Position numbers and translations under genes: made by a program
Assembly: GCF_000373265.1 (NCBI RefSeq)
Contig: NZ_KB890769.1
Location: forward strand, 113,302-177,301
DNA: 64,000 nt
Direction of reading: 5' to 3'
Origin: Pontibacter roseus DSM 17521
GTDB lineage: Bacteria > Bacteroidota > Bacteroidia > Cytophagales > Hymenobacteraceae
Shown here: positions 10,046-17,899 of the stretch, piece after piece
How positions within the stretch are numbered: position 1 is the first letter of the stretch
Layout of the letters: the number at the start of each line of letters is the position of its first letter
The notes under the pieces: generated by a model
Told to the model about the DNA's origin: nothing
Seen by the model: only the letters and a program-made list of their open reading frames with translations
Database searches by the model: none

Positions 10046-10109
10046 TGCATTCTTGTTTTAGGTGAGTAGTACAGATAGGTGGGCTAGCTGCAGACAGCTA
10101 ACTTGATTC

Positions 10110-10216
10110 ACCGGCACCAGATGGGCGCCGTTCAAAGAAGGCCAATGTTGATTCCCGGCGCGACAGGCGGCCGTTCAGAGGTAAGCATTAGGTCCCGGCG
10201 CCAAGGTGGCGACCGT
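10110..10216. promoter_or_regulatory. array of three imperfect palindromes upstream of susC
   Basis: Three GC-rich imperfect inverted repeats, each about 20 bp and of the form CCGGC-RCC-n4-GGCG-nCCGTT, sit at about 10112-10130, 10155-10172 and 10195-10215. They are spaced about 42 bp apart (roughly four helical turns). They could be operator sites or RNA hairpins in the long susC leader. No known binding-site family is recognised. Confidence 0.5.
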
Positions 10217-10477
10217 TAGTGAGAGAATATAATGGCTGCAGCAGGCTGTAAACCCTTGCGTAACAAGAAAGTATCTCCATATAGGGATAGCTGCTCCCTC
10301 TCCTGCATCATCTGCTTTATACAGCGCTAGAAAGACAATGGTTATGACAATTACAACTTTATACGATACATTCAAATAAAAATACACTAAATACGTACGG
10401 AATAATCCTATTATTATCTTACCGTATGCTTCGTTGTCTTTGTGTTACCGGAAAAGGCAGATGCCTCCGCTTAGAAA

Positions 10478-10516
10478 GCAAAAGAGCCTGCCCCAGCGTG
10501 GGGCAGGCTCTTTTGC
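10478..10516 (-). terminator. feoB terminator
   Basis: Perfect 17-bp stem GCAAAAGAGCCTGCCCC (10478-10494) with its complement (10500-10516) around a 5-base loop, located 22 bases after the feoB stop. Confidence 0.85.
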
Positions 10517-10538
10517 TTAAATGATGTATGTACTAAGG

Positions 10539-12692
10539 TTACTTCATCAACTGGAAGGTGATGAAGGCAGCCACGTAGGCCAGCCCACTCATGTAGACAA
10601 GCTGCGCCAGTGGCCAGGTCCAGCTCTTGGTCTCGCGGCGCACCACGGCCAGCGTGCTCATGCACTGCATGGCAAAGGCGTAGAAGATGAGCAGGGAGAA
10701 GGCGCGCGCTGGGGTAAAGAACGGGTTGCCATCGGCGTCCTTCTCAGCTAGCAGCTTGTCCTTGATGGTCGTCACGTTCTCCTCCTCCCCTATGCTGTAG
10801 ATGGTGGAAATGGTACCCACAAACACCTCACGGGCGGCAAAGGAAGTGAGTAGGGCGATACCTATCTTCCAGTCGTAGCCCAGCGGCTTGATGACCGGCT
10901 CTATGGTGCGGCCGAACATACCTGCGTAGGACGATTCCAGCTGGGCTGCCGCCACGGCATTCTCGGTCTGCGTTTGGGTATAGCCTTTGGCCTGCGCCTC
11001 GGCCTGCACGCGCTGTTCCGCCCGCTCAAAGCTGTCGCCGGGGCCGTAGGAGGCCATTACCCACAGGATGATGGATACCGCCACGATGATTTTACCCGCC
11101 TCCAGCACAAAAGCCTTGGTCTTCTCGATAATCGTCAGGCCTACGTTCTTCCAGCGCGGCATCTTGTATACTGGGAACTCCATGATGAAATAGCTCCGCT
11201 CACGCGCCTTGAGCAACACTTTGAGCAGCATTGCCGACAGGATGGCCGACACGAAGCCGAGCAGGTATAGCCCCATCAGCACAATGCCCTGCAGGTTGAG
11301 GAAGCCAAAGTAATAGACCTCCGGCACCACCAGCGCTATCAGCACAGTATAGACAGGTATGCGGGCAGAGCAACTCATGAGCGGCGTCACGAAGATGGTA
11401 ATCATCCGGTCCTTCCAGTTCTCAATGGTGCGCGCCGACATCACCGCCGGCACGGCACAGGCTACGCCCGATATGAGTGGCACCACGCTTTTGCCGTTCA
11501 AACCGAATTTGCGCATGATTTTGTCCATCATGAAAGTGACGCGGGCCATATAGCCGGTTTCTTCCAGTATGGCGATGAACGCGAATAAGATGGCAATCTG
11601 GGGAATGAAGATGAGCACACCGCCCAGGCCGGCAATGACGCCTTCAGTAAGCAGGTTGATGAGCGGCCCGCTGAAGTTCTCCTGTATGAGCGTGTTGATG
11701 GCGGCTATACCTTGGTCAATCAAATCCATGGGGTAGCTGGCCCAGGCGAACACCGCCTGGAACACCAGAAACAGCAGCGCCAGGAAAATCAGGTAGCCGA
11801 ACACCTTGTGGGTGAGCACTTGGTCGAGGCGGTTGCTGAACTTCTCCTCCTCTTTGACTTTCTCCACACGCACCACGTCCAGCAGCAGCTCATTGATGCG
11901 CGCGTAACGGGCAATGGTCTCGCTGGCCTGCACGGCGTTCGACCTGAAGCCCTCCTTCTCCACCAAGTGGTCCAGCCATACCTTGTTTTCTTCGGAAAGA
12001 AAGCGCAGGCTCTTGTACTGGTGCGCGTAGTGCAGCGCCAGGTAATCGTTGCGGAGGCCGAAGCGCTCCTTTATCTGGTCTACAAGAGGTCTTAAGTCAG
12101 CTGGTATCTGGAAAAAGGTGGCGCCTGGGGACGCCAACTGCTGTGAGGTCACTATCTTAAGTGCCGCTATACCTACCCCCTTGCGGGCGTTCATCGGAAT
12201 CACCGGCACACCCAGTTCCCGCTGCAGCGCCTCCACGTCTATCTTCACGCCTTCGGTCTCGGCCACATCCATCATGTTGAGGGCCAGCACGGTGGGCATG
12301 TTGAGGTCGGCGAGTTGCGTGAAAAGCAGCAGGTTGCGCTTCAGGTTGGAGGCGTCGGCTGTTACAATGACCAGGTCAGGGTAGTGTTTGGAGGCCGGGT
12401 CGTAGAGCAGGTCGATGATGATGCGCTCATCCAGCGACTTGGGGTATAAGCTATAGGTGCCGGGCAGGTCGATTATCTGCGCCTTAAAGCCAGGAGTCAG
12501 TTGGCTGATGCCGGTCTTTTTGTCGACGGTGACACCTGGGAAATTGCCCACCTTTTGGTTAAGGCCGGTCAGTTGGTTAAAGAGGGAGGTCTTACCGGAG
12601 TTTGGGTTGCCAATGAGCGCAATCCTGGCCACTGGCTGGTGTACAGGTGCTTTCTTGGCCTCCGGCGCTTCCGCCTGTATGGTTGCAGCCAT
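10539..12692 (-). CDS. feoB: ferrous iron transporter FeoB
   Basis: 717-residue inner-membrane Fe(II) importer with an N-terminal G domain. The P-loop GNPNSGKT is at residues 28-35, the G3 motif DLPGTYSL near 75-82 and the G4-type LNMMD near 125. Gate and nucleoside-recognition membrane segments start at about residue 295 (FGYLIFLALLFLVFQ) and continue to the C-terminus, with SGVACAVPAVMSARTIENWKDRM in the first Gate region. Length is normal for FeoB. FeoA lies 7 bases upstream in the same operon; no FeoC is seen. Expression under iron limitation is expected from the family, but no Fur box was identified by eye. Confidence 0.96.
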   Translation of the reverse strand: MAATIQAEAPEAKKAPVHQPVARIALIGNPNSGKTSLFNQLTGLNQKVGNFPGVTVDKKTGISQLTPGFKAQIIDLPGTYSLYPKSLDERIIIDLLYDPASKHYPDLVIVTADASNLKRNLLLFTQLADLNMPTVLALNMMDVAETEGVKIDVEALQRELGVPVIPMNARKGVGIAALKIVTSQQLASPGATFFQIPADLRPLVDQIKERFGLRNDYLALHYAHQYKSLRFLSEENKVWLDHLVEKEGFRSNAVQASETIARYARINELLLDVVRVEKVKEEEKFSNRLDQVLTHKVFGYLIFLALLFLVFQAVFAWASYPMDLIDQGIAAINTLIQENFSGPLINLLTEGVIAGLGGVLIFIPQIAILFAFIAILEETGYMARVTFMMDKIMRKFGLNGKSVVPLISGVACAVPAVMSARTIENWKDRMITIFVTPLMSCSARIPVYTVLIALVVPEVYYFGFLNLQGIVLMGLYLLGFVSAILSAMLLKVLLKARERSYFIMEFPVYKMPRWKNVGLTIIEKTKAFVLEAGKIIVAVSIILWVMASYGPGDSFERAEQRVQAEAQAKGYTQTQTENAVAAAQLESSYAGMFGRTIEPVIKPLGYDWKIGIALLTSFAAREVFVGTISTIYSIGEEENVTTIKDKLLAEKDADGNPFFTPARAFSLLIFYAFAMQCMSTLAVVRRETKSWTWPLAQLVYMSGLAYVAAFITFQLMK

Positions 12693-12699
12693 GTGGTAA

Positions 12700-12996
12700 T
12701 TATCTCTTCTTCAGCAGAATAGTTTCAGCTTCGTCTAAACGGAGGGAGAGGGTATAGTCATTCACGATGATGGTGATGGGGTCTCCGAGTGGGGCTTTGC
12801 TGTTCAGCTTCACCTCCGTGCCAGGTATACAGCCCATTTCGAGCAGTTTGAGTGCCATTTCCGGGTCGTTGAGGCAGCAAATCTCCCCCCGCTCCCCTAT
12901 TTTCATGTCTCGGACAGTCTTTTGTCCTTGCTGGTCTTCTGAGCTGTTCTGCACCACTATCTTCCTTTTATTTAGACTGTTTATAAACAACTGCAA
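12700..12996 (-). CDS. feoA: ferrous iron transport protein FeoA
   Basis: 98-residue SH3-like FeoA protein that assists FeoB in Fe(II) uptake. The core matches FeoA: KIGERGEI, then MALKLLEMGCIPGTEVKL and APLGDPITIIVNDYTLSLR. It is about 20 residues longer at the N-terminus than usual, so the true start may be internal (an ATG at residue 31 is too close to the domain). It lies 48 bases after the MurF-Alr stop and 7 before FeoB. It could be co-transcribed with the cell-wall gene or have a promoter inside that gene's end. Confidence 0.92.
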   Translation of the reverse strand: MQLFINSLNKRKIVVQNSSEDQQGQKTVRDMKIGERGEICCLNDPEMALKLLEMGCIPGTEVKLNSKAPLGDPITIIVNDYTLSLRLDEAETILLKKR

Positions 12997-13044
12997 GTTA
13001 CAAGCTGTCGCGCTTTAAAGCAAAAGATAAGGTTGATTTAGAGC

Positions 13045-15495
13045 TTACTCCGCGAAGAACACGCGTTTAACGCGCGTGCTGACGTTCGTGAGGAGCTCGT
13101 AAGGAATGGTGCCGATGCGGCTGGCCAGCTCCACCAGCGTCAGCTGCGGCCCGAACACCACCACTTCGTCACCTGCCTTGGCGGCTATACCTGTGATATC
13201 GACCATGCACATGTCCATGCACACGTTGCCGATGATGGGCGCCCGCTGTTCGTTGACGATAACCTCTCCGACACCATTGCTGAAGCGGCGGTCGTAGCCG
13301 TCGGCGTAGCCTATGGCAATGGTAGCGATGGTCTTGTCGGTGTCGGCTATACCTTTGCGGCTGTAGCCCACGGTCTCGCCTTTTCGAATGGACTTAATCT
13401 GCGAGATGGTCGTTTTGAGGGTGCTCACCGGCTGCAGCGCCTCCTGCTCCGAGCCGGTCGCCTCCACACCGTACAGCCCGATGCCGAGCCGCACCATGTC
13501 CAGTTGGTGGTCTGGGAAACGGACAATACCCGCCGAGTTGAGGATGTGCTTCAGCACTGGATAACCCAGTTGTGCCTCCACTTCTGCCGCTAGTCTCCGG
13601 AACGTGGCAATCTGCTGTTGGGAGAAATCGTTGTGCAAGGCCTCATCGGCTCCCGCCAGGTGACTGAAGGCGCTCACCACCCGCACCTGCGGATGCTCCT
13701 TCAGCAGGCGGAACAGGCTGGTCAAATCCTCATCGGTGAAGCCGAGCCGGTGCATACCTGTATCGAGCTTCAGATGGATTCTGTGCGCTGCCTCAGGCTG
13801 TGCCGTGGACAGGAACTCCTGCAGCTGCTCCAGCGAGTAGATTTCAGGCTCCAGGTTGTACTGGTGCAGTTTGGTAAAACTGTCCGGCGATGGGTTCATC
13901 ACCATGATGGGCAGCGTAATGCCTCTCTCCCGCAGGCTTACTCCCTCGTCGACATAGGCCACAGCTAGGTAGTCCGCCCGATGGAACTGCAACAGGTTGG
14001 CTACCTCGAAGCTGCCGCTGCCGTAAGCGAAGGCCTTCACCATCACCATCAGTTTGGTGCCGGGGGCGAGTTTGGAGCGGTAGTAGTTGAGGTTGTGCAC
14101 CAACGCATCGAGGTTGACCTCCAGCACCGTGCCGTGCACCTTCTGCTGAAAGGCCTGCACGATTTTCTCGAAACCGAACACACGGGCCCCCTTCACCAGC
14201 ACCAGTTCATTGCGGAACTGCTCAGACTTGAAGTGCTTCAGAAAGTCCGATGTAGTGGGAAAGAAGGCACACTCGCCACTGAAGCTCGCGGCATGCGCCT
14301 GTATGGTCGGCCCTATACCTATTAATCGCTCCACGTTGTGGCCCTTTGCCAATGATGCCACTTCGGCGTACAATTTGTCTTCTGCCATACCTGACTCGAG
14401 CAAATCGGAAAGGATGAGTGTGCGCCGCCCCTGCCCGGGTTGGCTAGCCAACAGGTCCAGGGCGATTGATAGGCCTGCCAGGTCATTGTTATAGGTATCG
14501 TCGATGAGGTAGCAGCCGTTGATGGCCTCTTTCATCTCGAGGCGCATGGCCACAGGCTGCAGCCGGTCCAGCCGGTCCTGTATATCCGTCAAGGAAAGCC
14601 TCCGGTACAACAGCACCGCCAGGCAATGCAAGGCGTTTTCTACCGAGGCCTCGTCTGTGAAAGGTATAGCCAGGCTGTGCCGCTCCTCCCGATAGGTATA
14701 GCTCACGATGGTATGGTGACCGGAAATCTTACTGGAGGTGATGGAGACATCCGCTGGCCGCTTTCTGGACCAGGTGAAGGTCTTAATTTCTTTGGTCTGC
14801 ACCGCCTCGTGCACCAGCTCCTGGTCTGAGCAGTAGAAAAGCAGCTCAACTTGCTTAAATAGCTGCAGCTTCTCGTTCACCTTCTCCTGTCTGCTGGCAA
14901 AGCCTTCGTCGTGGGCACTGCCCAAGTTGGTGATTAAGCCTAGCGTGGGATGGATGATGCGCTGCAGCTTCTGCATCTCGCCGGTCTGAGAGATGCCTGC
15001 CTCGAGTATACCCCAGGTATGATGCGGCGCCAACTGCCAAACCGACAGGGGGACGCCAATCTGGGAGTTGTAGCTGCGGGGGCTTTTCACGACCATCTCG
15101 TCAGGGCTCAGCAACTGCGCCAGCCACTCCTTTACAATAGTTTTGCCGTTGCTGCCGGTGATGCCCAACACCGGCACATGAAATTGTGACCTGTGCCAGG
15201 CGGCTACGGCCTGCAGCGCCTCCAGACTGCTGTGCACTTGCAGGATGTTGGCCTCCTGGAGCAGCTTCTCCAGCCCCTGCGCCGCCTCCACTACAAATTG
15301 CCGCACGCCCTGCCGGTAGAGCTGCTTCAGGTACTGGTGCCCGTCGTTGTGCCGGCCCCGGATGGCTAAGAAAAGCGTGCCGGCCGGTTGTGAGAGCTTG
15401 CGGCTGTCGGTGAGCAGGTGCGTCACAGGCATGTCCTGCGCCTGCTGCACAAGGCTGCCGCCGGTGATGGGAAGAAGCTGCTGAAAGGTAAGCAT
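13045..15495 (-). CDS. bifunctional UDP-MurNAc-tripeptide:D-Ala-D-Ala ligase / alanine racemase
   Basis: Fusion of MurF (adds D-Ala-D-Ala to UDP-MurNAc-tripeptide) and Alr (makes D-alanine), linking two steps of peptidoglycan precursor synthesis in the cytoplasm. The N-terminal half carries the Mur ligase P-loop GITGSNGKT near residue 113. The C-terminal half starts near 455 with LEVNLDALVHNLNYYRSKL and the PLP lysine in MVMVKAFAYGSG, and later has IAIGYADGYDRR. This fusion is standard in Bacteroidota. I place the start at 15495 rather than 15519, because a TATCTTTG -7 box (15517-15524, minus strand) would put transcription initiation near 15510. The resulting protein, starting MLTFQQLLP, has 816 residues. 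Confidence 0.94.
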   Translation of the reverse strand: MLTFQQLLPITGGSLVQQAQDMPVTHLLTDSRKLSQPAGTLFLAIRGRHNDGHQYLKQLYRQGVRQFVVEAAQGLEKLLQEANILQVHSSLEALQAVAAWHRSQFHVPVLGITGSNGKTIVKEWLAQLLSPDEMVVKSPRSYNSQIGVPLSVWQLAPHHTWGILEAGISQTGEMQKLQRIIHPTLGLITNLGSAHDEGFASRQEKVNEKLQLFKQVELLFYCSDQELVHEAVQTKEIKTFTWSRKRPADVSITSSKISGHHTIVSYTYREERHSLAIPFTDEASVENALHCLAVLLYRRLSLTDIQDRLDRLQPVAMRLEMKEAINGCYLIDDTYNNDLAGLSIALDLLASQPGQGRRTLILSDLLESGMAEDKLYAEVASLAKGHNVERLIGIGPTIQAHAASFSGECAFFPTTSDFLKHFKSEQFRNELVLVKGARVFGFEKIVQAFQQKVHGTVLEVNLDALVHNLNYYRSKLAPGTKLMVMVKAFAYGSGSFEVANLLQFHRADYLAVAYVDEGVSLRERGITLPIMVMNPSPDSFTKLHQYNLEPEIYSLEQLQEFLSTAQPEAAHRIHLKLDTGMHRLGFTDEDLTSLFRLLKEHPQVRVVSAFSHLAGADEALHNDFSQQQIATFRRLAAEVEAQLGYPVLKHILNSAGIVRFPDHQLDMVRLGIGLYGVEATGSEQEALQPVSTLKTTISQIKSIRKGETVGYSRKGIADTDKTIATIAIGYADGYDRRFSNGVGEVIVNEQRAPIIGNVCMDMCMVDITGIAAKAGDEVVVFGPQLTLVELASRIGTIPYELLTNVSTRVKRVFFAE

Positions 15496-15516
15496 AGGGG
15501 ATGTGGTTAACAGGGG

Positions 15517-15524
15517 CAAAGATA
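15517..15524 (-). promoter_or_regulatory. -7 box for murF-alr
   Basis: TATCTTTG on the minus strand fits the Bacteroidota consensus TAnnTTTG, 22 bases before the ATG at 15495. No good -33 TTTG partner is visible. Confidence 0.4.
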
Positions 15525-15854
15525 GTGTTTCGTGTTGAAGTGTGGTGTAGGCTTGCTGCTAGCTGGCAGTACTGTTGTTGCATAGTTTCTGCCGTTCCGG
15601 TGCTCCTGGTGCCTACAGCTGCGTTGCTTCGGCTAGAGCGCTCAAGCCGCGGGGCATCGTCCTTGGCCCTCGCGCTGTGTATCTTTCCTTTGCTCCTACG
15701 GTCGCAATGCCTGCGGCACCGGAAACCTACAAGGCGCTCCACCCAAGGACTGGGTAGGACACATCTTGGCTGCAGCCTTCGGGTATACCATTATGTTTCA
15801 CCCACCCCCTTTCGAGGAGGGACTCTTACTGTACTAACTGCCTTTCCTTTATTT

Positions 15855-16064
15855 CTGTCATTCCGACGATAGGAGGAATCTCATACCTTTCTTGCCGCGA
15901 ATCCAGCGCCAGCGCCGATGCGGCTTTTCTGAGGACGGCGGGGAAGAGAGGGAATAGAGGAACAACCCAAGTGCAGTCCAGCCCCCATAACCACCGCCGG
16001 TTCCCGCTGCGCTCGCACCGGCGGTGGCTGTGGTAACAGATTCCTCCTTTCGTCGGAATGACAG
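15855..16064. repeat. 210-bp element with 27-bp inverted ends (MITE-like)
   Basis: The ends 15855-15881 (starting CTGTCATTCCGACGATAGG) and 16038-16064 are reverse complements over 27 bp with one mismatch. Inside, CCACCGCCGG (15991-16000) pairs with CCGGCGGTGG (16018-16027). There is no transposase. The layout suits a non-autonomous miniature element or a folded intergenic repeat. No flanking target duplication was evident by eye. Confidence 0.65.
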
Positions 16065-16102
16065 TAGGAGGAGGGATGGAATGGGAGCGTGTTGCTTTTA
16101 GT

Positions 16103-16310
16103 AGTAGGTATAGGTATAGCATACATACTTGCACCTGCACTACGATGCAACGGCATAGGCCAGGTGCATCTTTCGGCGCTCCACTGTCCGAGCGTTCAGC
16201 GAGTTTGGAGCGTCTTGACCTTTTTGCTTACTTTTTGTGTCAAGACAAAAAGTGAGGCCCGCCCGGCCAGGGCAAGCTACAGAGCAACTCAGTTGGCAAA
16301 AGGCTTAAGT
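16103..16310 (+). repeat. dispersed intergenic repeat, copy 1
   Basis: About 0.2 kb, starting GGTATAGCATACATACTTGC, then GAGCGTTCAGCGAGTTT, GCGTCTTGA, TTTTTGCTTAC, a hairpin CTTTTTGTGTCAAGACAAAAAG (16230-16251), and GCAAGCTA-GAGCAACTCAG-GG(C/A)AA. The same blocks occur in the same order at 21962-22190. The 5' part also occurs at 27649-27695. Confidence 0.7.
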
Positions 16311-16391
16311 CCACCGCCACGAACAAGGTCAAATCGTTTACTTCCTACATCCCCTACACGCTATATATTAACTTATTTTCCAGGAAAGCTA

Positions 16392-16399
16392 TACCTTTG
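16392..16399 (+). promoter_or_regulatory. -7 box for the RarD-like gene
   Basis: TACCTTTG matches TAnnTTTG exactly, 18 bases before the ATG at 16417. It overlaps a copy of the dispersed word (CTATACCT). No -33 TTTG is obvious. Confidence 0.4.
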
Positions 16400-16416
16400 C
16401 GCTCTTTTATGCTGAA

Positions 16417-17367
16417 ATGGAGACTTCCAATAACAAACCTTATTACGCGGCAGGTATAGCGGCTTTCGTCATCTGGGGCTTTATCCCGTTCCCGCTCAAG
16501 GCGCTGGCCGATTACCCGAGCGGGCAAATCCTGTTCTTCCGGGTGGCGCTCTCAGTGTGCCTGCTGCTGCTCATCACGCTGCTGTTCCGGCGCAAGAACC
16601 TGCTGCAGACGCTGGCGCAGGTGAAGGCGTCTAAGCCGCGGGAGGCACGCAGGTTCCTGCTCTTCACCTTCCTGGGCGGCTCCTTGCTGACCATCAACTG
16701 GCTGGCGTTCATCTACGTCATCAACCACATCAACATCCAGACGGGCTCCTTTTCTTACCTGCTCTGCCCTATCCTGACGGCGGTGCTCGGCTTCCTGCTG
16801 CTGAAGGAGGAGCTGCGGCCAAATCAGTGGATGGCGATTGGGCTGAGCGCGCTGAGCTGCGTGTTGATTGGCACCGGCGAACTGACTAGCCTGCTCTTCA
16901 GTCTGCTTATCGCGTTGAGTTACGCCTTTTACCTGATTACCCAGCGAATCCTCAAGGTATACGACAAGATTGTGCTGCTCACGCTGCAGCTGCTGCTCTC
17001 ATTTATCTTCATCGCGCCCTTCTACAGCCAGCTTACCGGCGACGCTGCCGTGGCCTTGGATTCGCATTTCTTTCTGATGACAGGTATACTGAGTGTCCTC
17101 TTTACGGTGCTGCCGCTGTTCCTGAACCTGTTTGCGCTAAAGGAACTCACCTCCGGCACCATCGGCATCCTCATGTACATCAACCCCATCCTCAACTTTG
17201 TGGTGGCCTTCCTGTACTTTAATGAGGAGACCACGCTGGTGAAGGTGGTGGCTTACGCGCTGATTTTCATCTCGGTGATTATCTACAATATTAACCTGAA
17301 AGGCCGCAAGGAGACCGGCGCAGGCGTGGTCATACCTCCTGTGGGCACGACGGCCGTGGTGAAGTAG
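16417..17367 (+). CDS. EamA-family transporter, RarD-like
   Basis: 316-residue inner-membrane protein with about ten hydrophobic segments arranged as two EamA repeats. The first segment, YYAAGIAAFVIWGFIPFPLKAL, and the following YPSGQILFFRVALS resemble RarD rather than general drug/metabolite exporters. Family members export small metabolites; the substrate is unknown here. It is a single-gene unit, with a TAnnTTTG promoter element just upstream and a hairpin downstream. The neighbouring minus-strand EamA gene at 20610 is from a different subgroup. Confidence 0.9.
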   Translation: METSNNKPYYAAGIAAFVIWGFIPFPLKALADYPSGQILFFRVALSVCLLLLITLLFRRKNLLQTLAQVKASKPREARRFLLFTFLGGSLLTINWLAFIYVINHINIQTGSFSYLLCPILTAVLGFLLLKEELRPNQWMAIGLSALSCVLIGTGELTSLLFSLLIALSYAFYLITQRILKVYDKIVLLTLQLLLSFIFIAPFYSQLTGDAAVALDSHFFLMTGILSVLFTVLPLFLNLFALKELTSGTIGILMYINPILNFVVAFLYFNEETTLVKVVAYALIFISVIIYNINLKGRKETGAGVVIPPVGTTAVVK

Positions 17368-17379
17368 ACCTGCCTTAAA

Positions 17380-17427
17380 ACGAAGGAGGCCATGCCTGCT
17401 ATGCGTACAGGTATGGCCTTCTTCGTT
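17380..17427. terminator. bidirectional terminator hairpin
   Basis: ACGAAGGAGGCCATGCCTG (17380-17398) pairs with CAGGTATGGCCTTCTTCGT (17408-17426) with one interior mismatch, between the convergent RarD-like gene and the lipoprotein gene. Confidence 0.7.
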
Positions 17428-17443
17428 TGCTTTACTTTATAGG

Positions 17444-17806
17444 CTATTGCTCCCGGCTGCCATCCGCGCTGCGGTTCGGCTGCGTCGAGATTTTAGGCCG
17501 CTGGTTTGGGTTTTCTTTCAGCTGTCTTTGCTTGTCCAGCTCCACCCGCTCGCGCGACACGGAGTCTACGTTAGGAGGCAGGTTGCCAAACTGGTCGGCC
17601 TGCTCGCCGGTCACGGCGGTGTCCCCTATGGGAGCAGGGCGGGGCTCGTTCAGGTTCTGCGTCGACTTGCTTTTCTCTGTTATCGCTTCTGCGGTGCTGG
17701 TATCGTCAGCCGGGTCCGATGCGGGCCGCTCACCGCAACTCACCGTTAAGGTGGTTACAACCGCTAGGGCAAACCCGGTTTTAAGTATATCTTTCAAATT
17801 TTTCAT
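17444..17806 (-). CDS. small lipoprotein of unknown function
   Basis: 120 residues. The N-terminal signal ends in lipobox TVSC (Cys24). The rest is hydrophilic and apparently disordered, rich in Asp, Pro, Arg and Gln, with no domain recognised. It sits downstream of the DUF5686 gene on the same strand after a 93-base gap and ends at a shared terminator. One of three small low-complexity lipoproteins in the window (with 34491 and 60431). Real because of the intact signal peptide and terminator; function unknown. Confidence 0.72.
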   Translation of the reverse strand: MKNLKDILKTGFALAVVTTLTVSCGERPASDPADDTSTAEAITEKSKSTQNLNEPRPAPIGDTAVTGEQADQFGNLPPNVDSVSRERVELDKQRQLKENPNQRPKISTQPNRSADGSREQ

Positions 17807-17899
17807 ATTCGTTTCAAATTGGGTTCTTAAACTCCATTTTTTAACGTCCCTACAGGCATTTGGTTGTAAGACAGCTTCCTTACAGCCTCTAAGCCAGCC

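Larger units (their letters stand above)
10046..10538. other. 493-bp spacer: susC control region and feoB terminator
   Basis: Spacer between feoB (ending at 10539) and the susC start. From left to right it holds the susC leader block (10052-10068), three imperfect palindromes (10112-10215), an AT-rich stretch (10340-10430) that probably contains the susC promoter, and the feoB terminator. A 70-codon ORF here is not convincing. Confidence 0.7.
15496..16416. other. 0.9-kb non-coding spacer rich in repeats
   Basis: Spacer between the divergent murF-alr and EamA genes. It contains a block at 15621-15668 similar to 21634-21683, a 210-bp inverted-repeat element (15855-16064), a 0.2-kb repeat (16103-16310) related to 21962-22190, and the EamA promoter. 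ORFs here read through repeats and have no credible domains. Confidence 0.7.

Noticed and set aside
10175..10387. 70-codon ORF in the susC control region
   Set aside because: It runs through two of the three palindromes, with no conserved features; hydrophobicity is probably accidental.
13618..14325. ORFs opposite MurF-Alr
   Set aside because: Shadow frames within a clear enzyme gene.
15826..16415. Several ORFs in the repeat-filled spacer
   Set aside because: They read through inverted repeats and hairpins; similar spurious frames arise wherever this repeat occurs.
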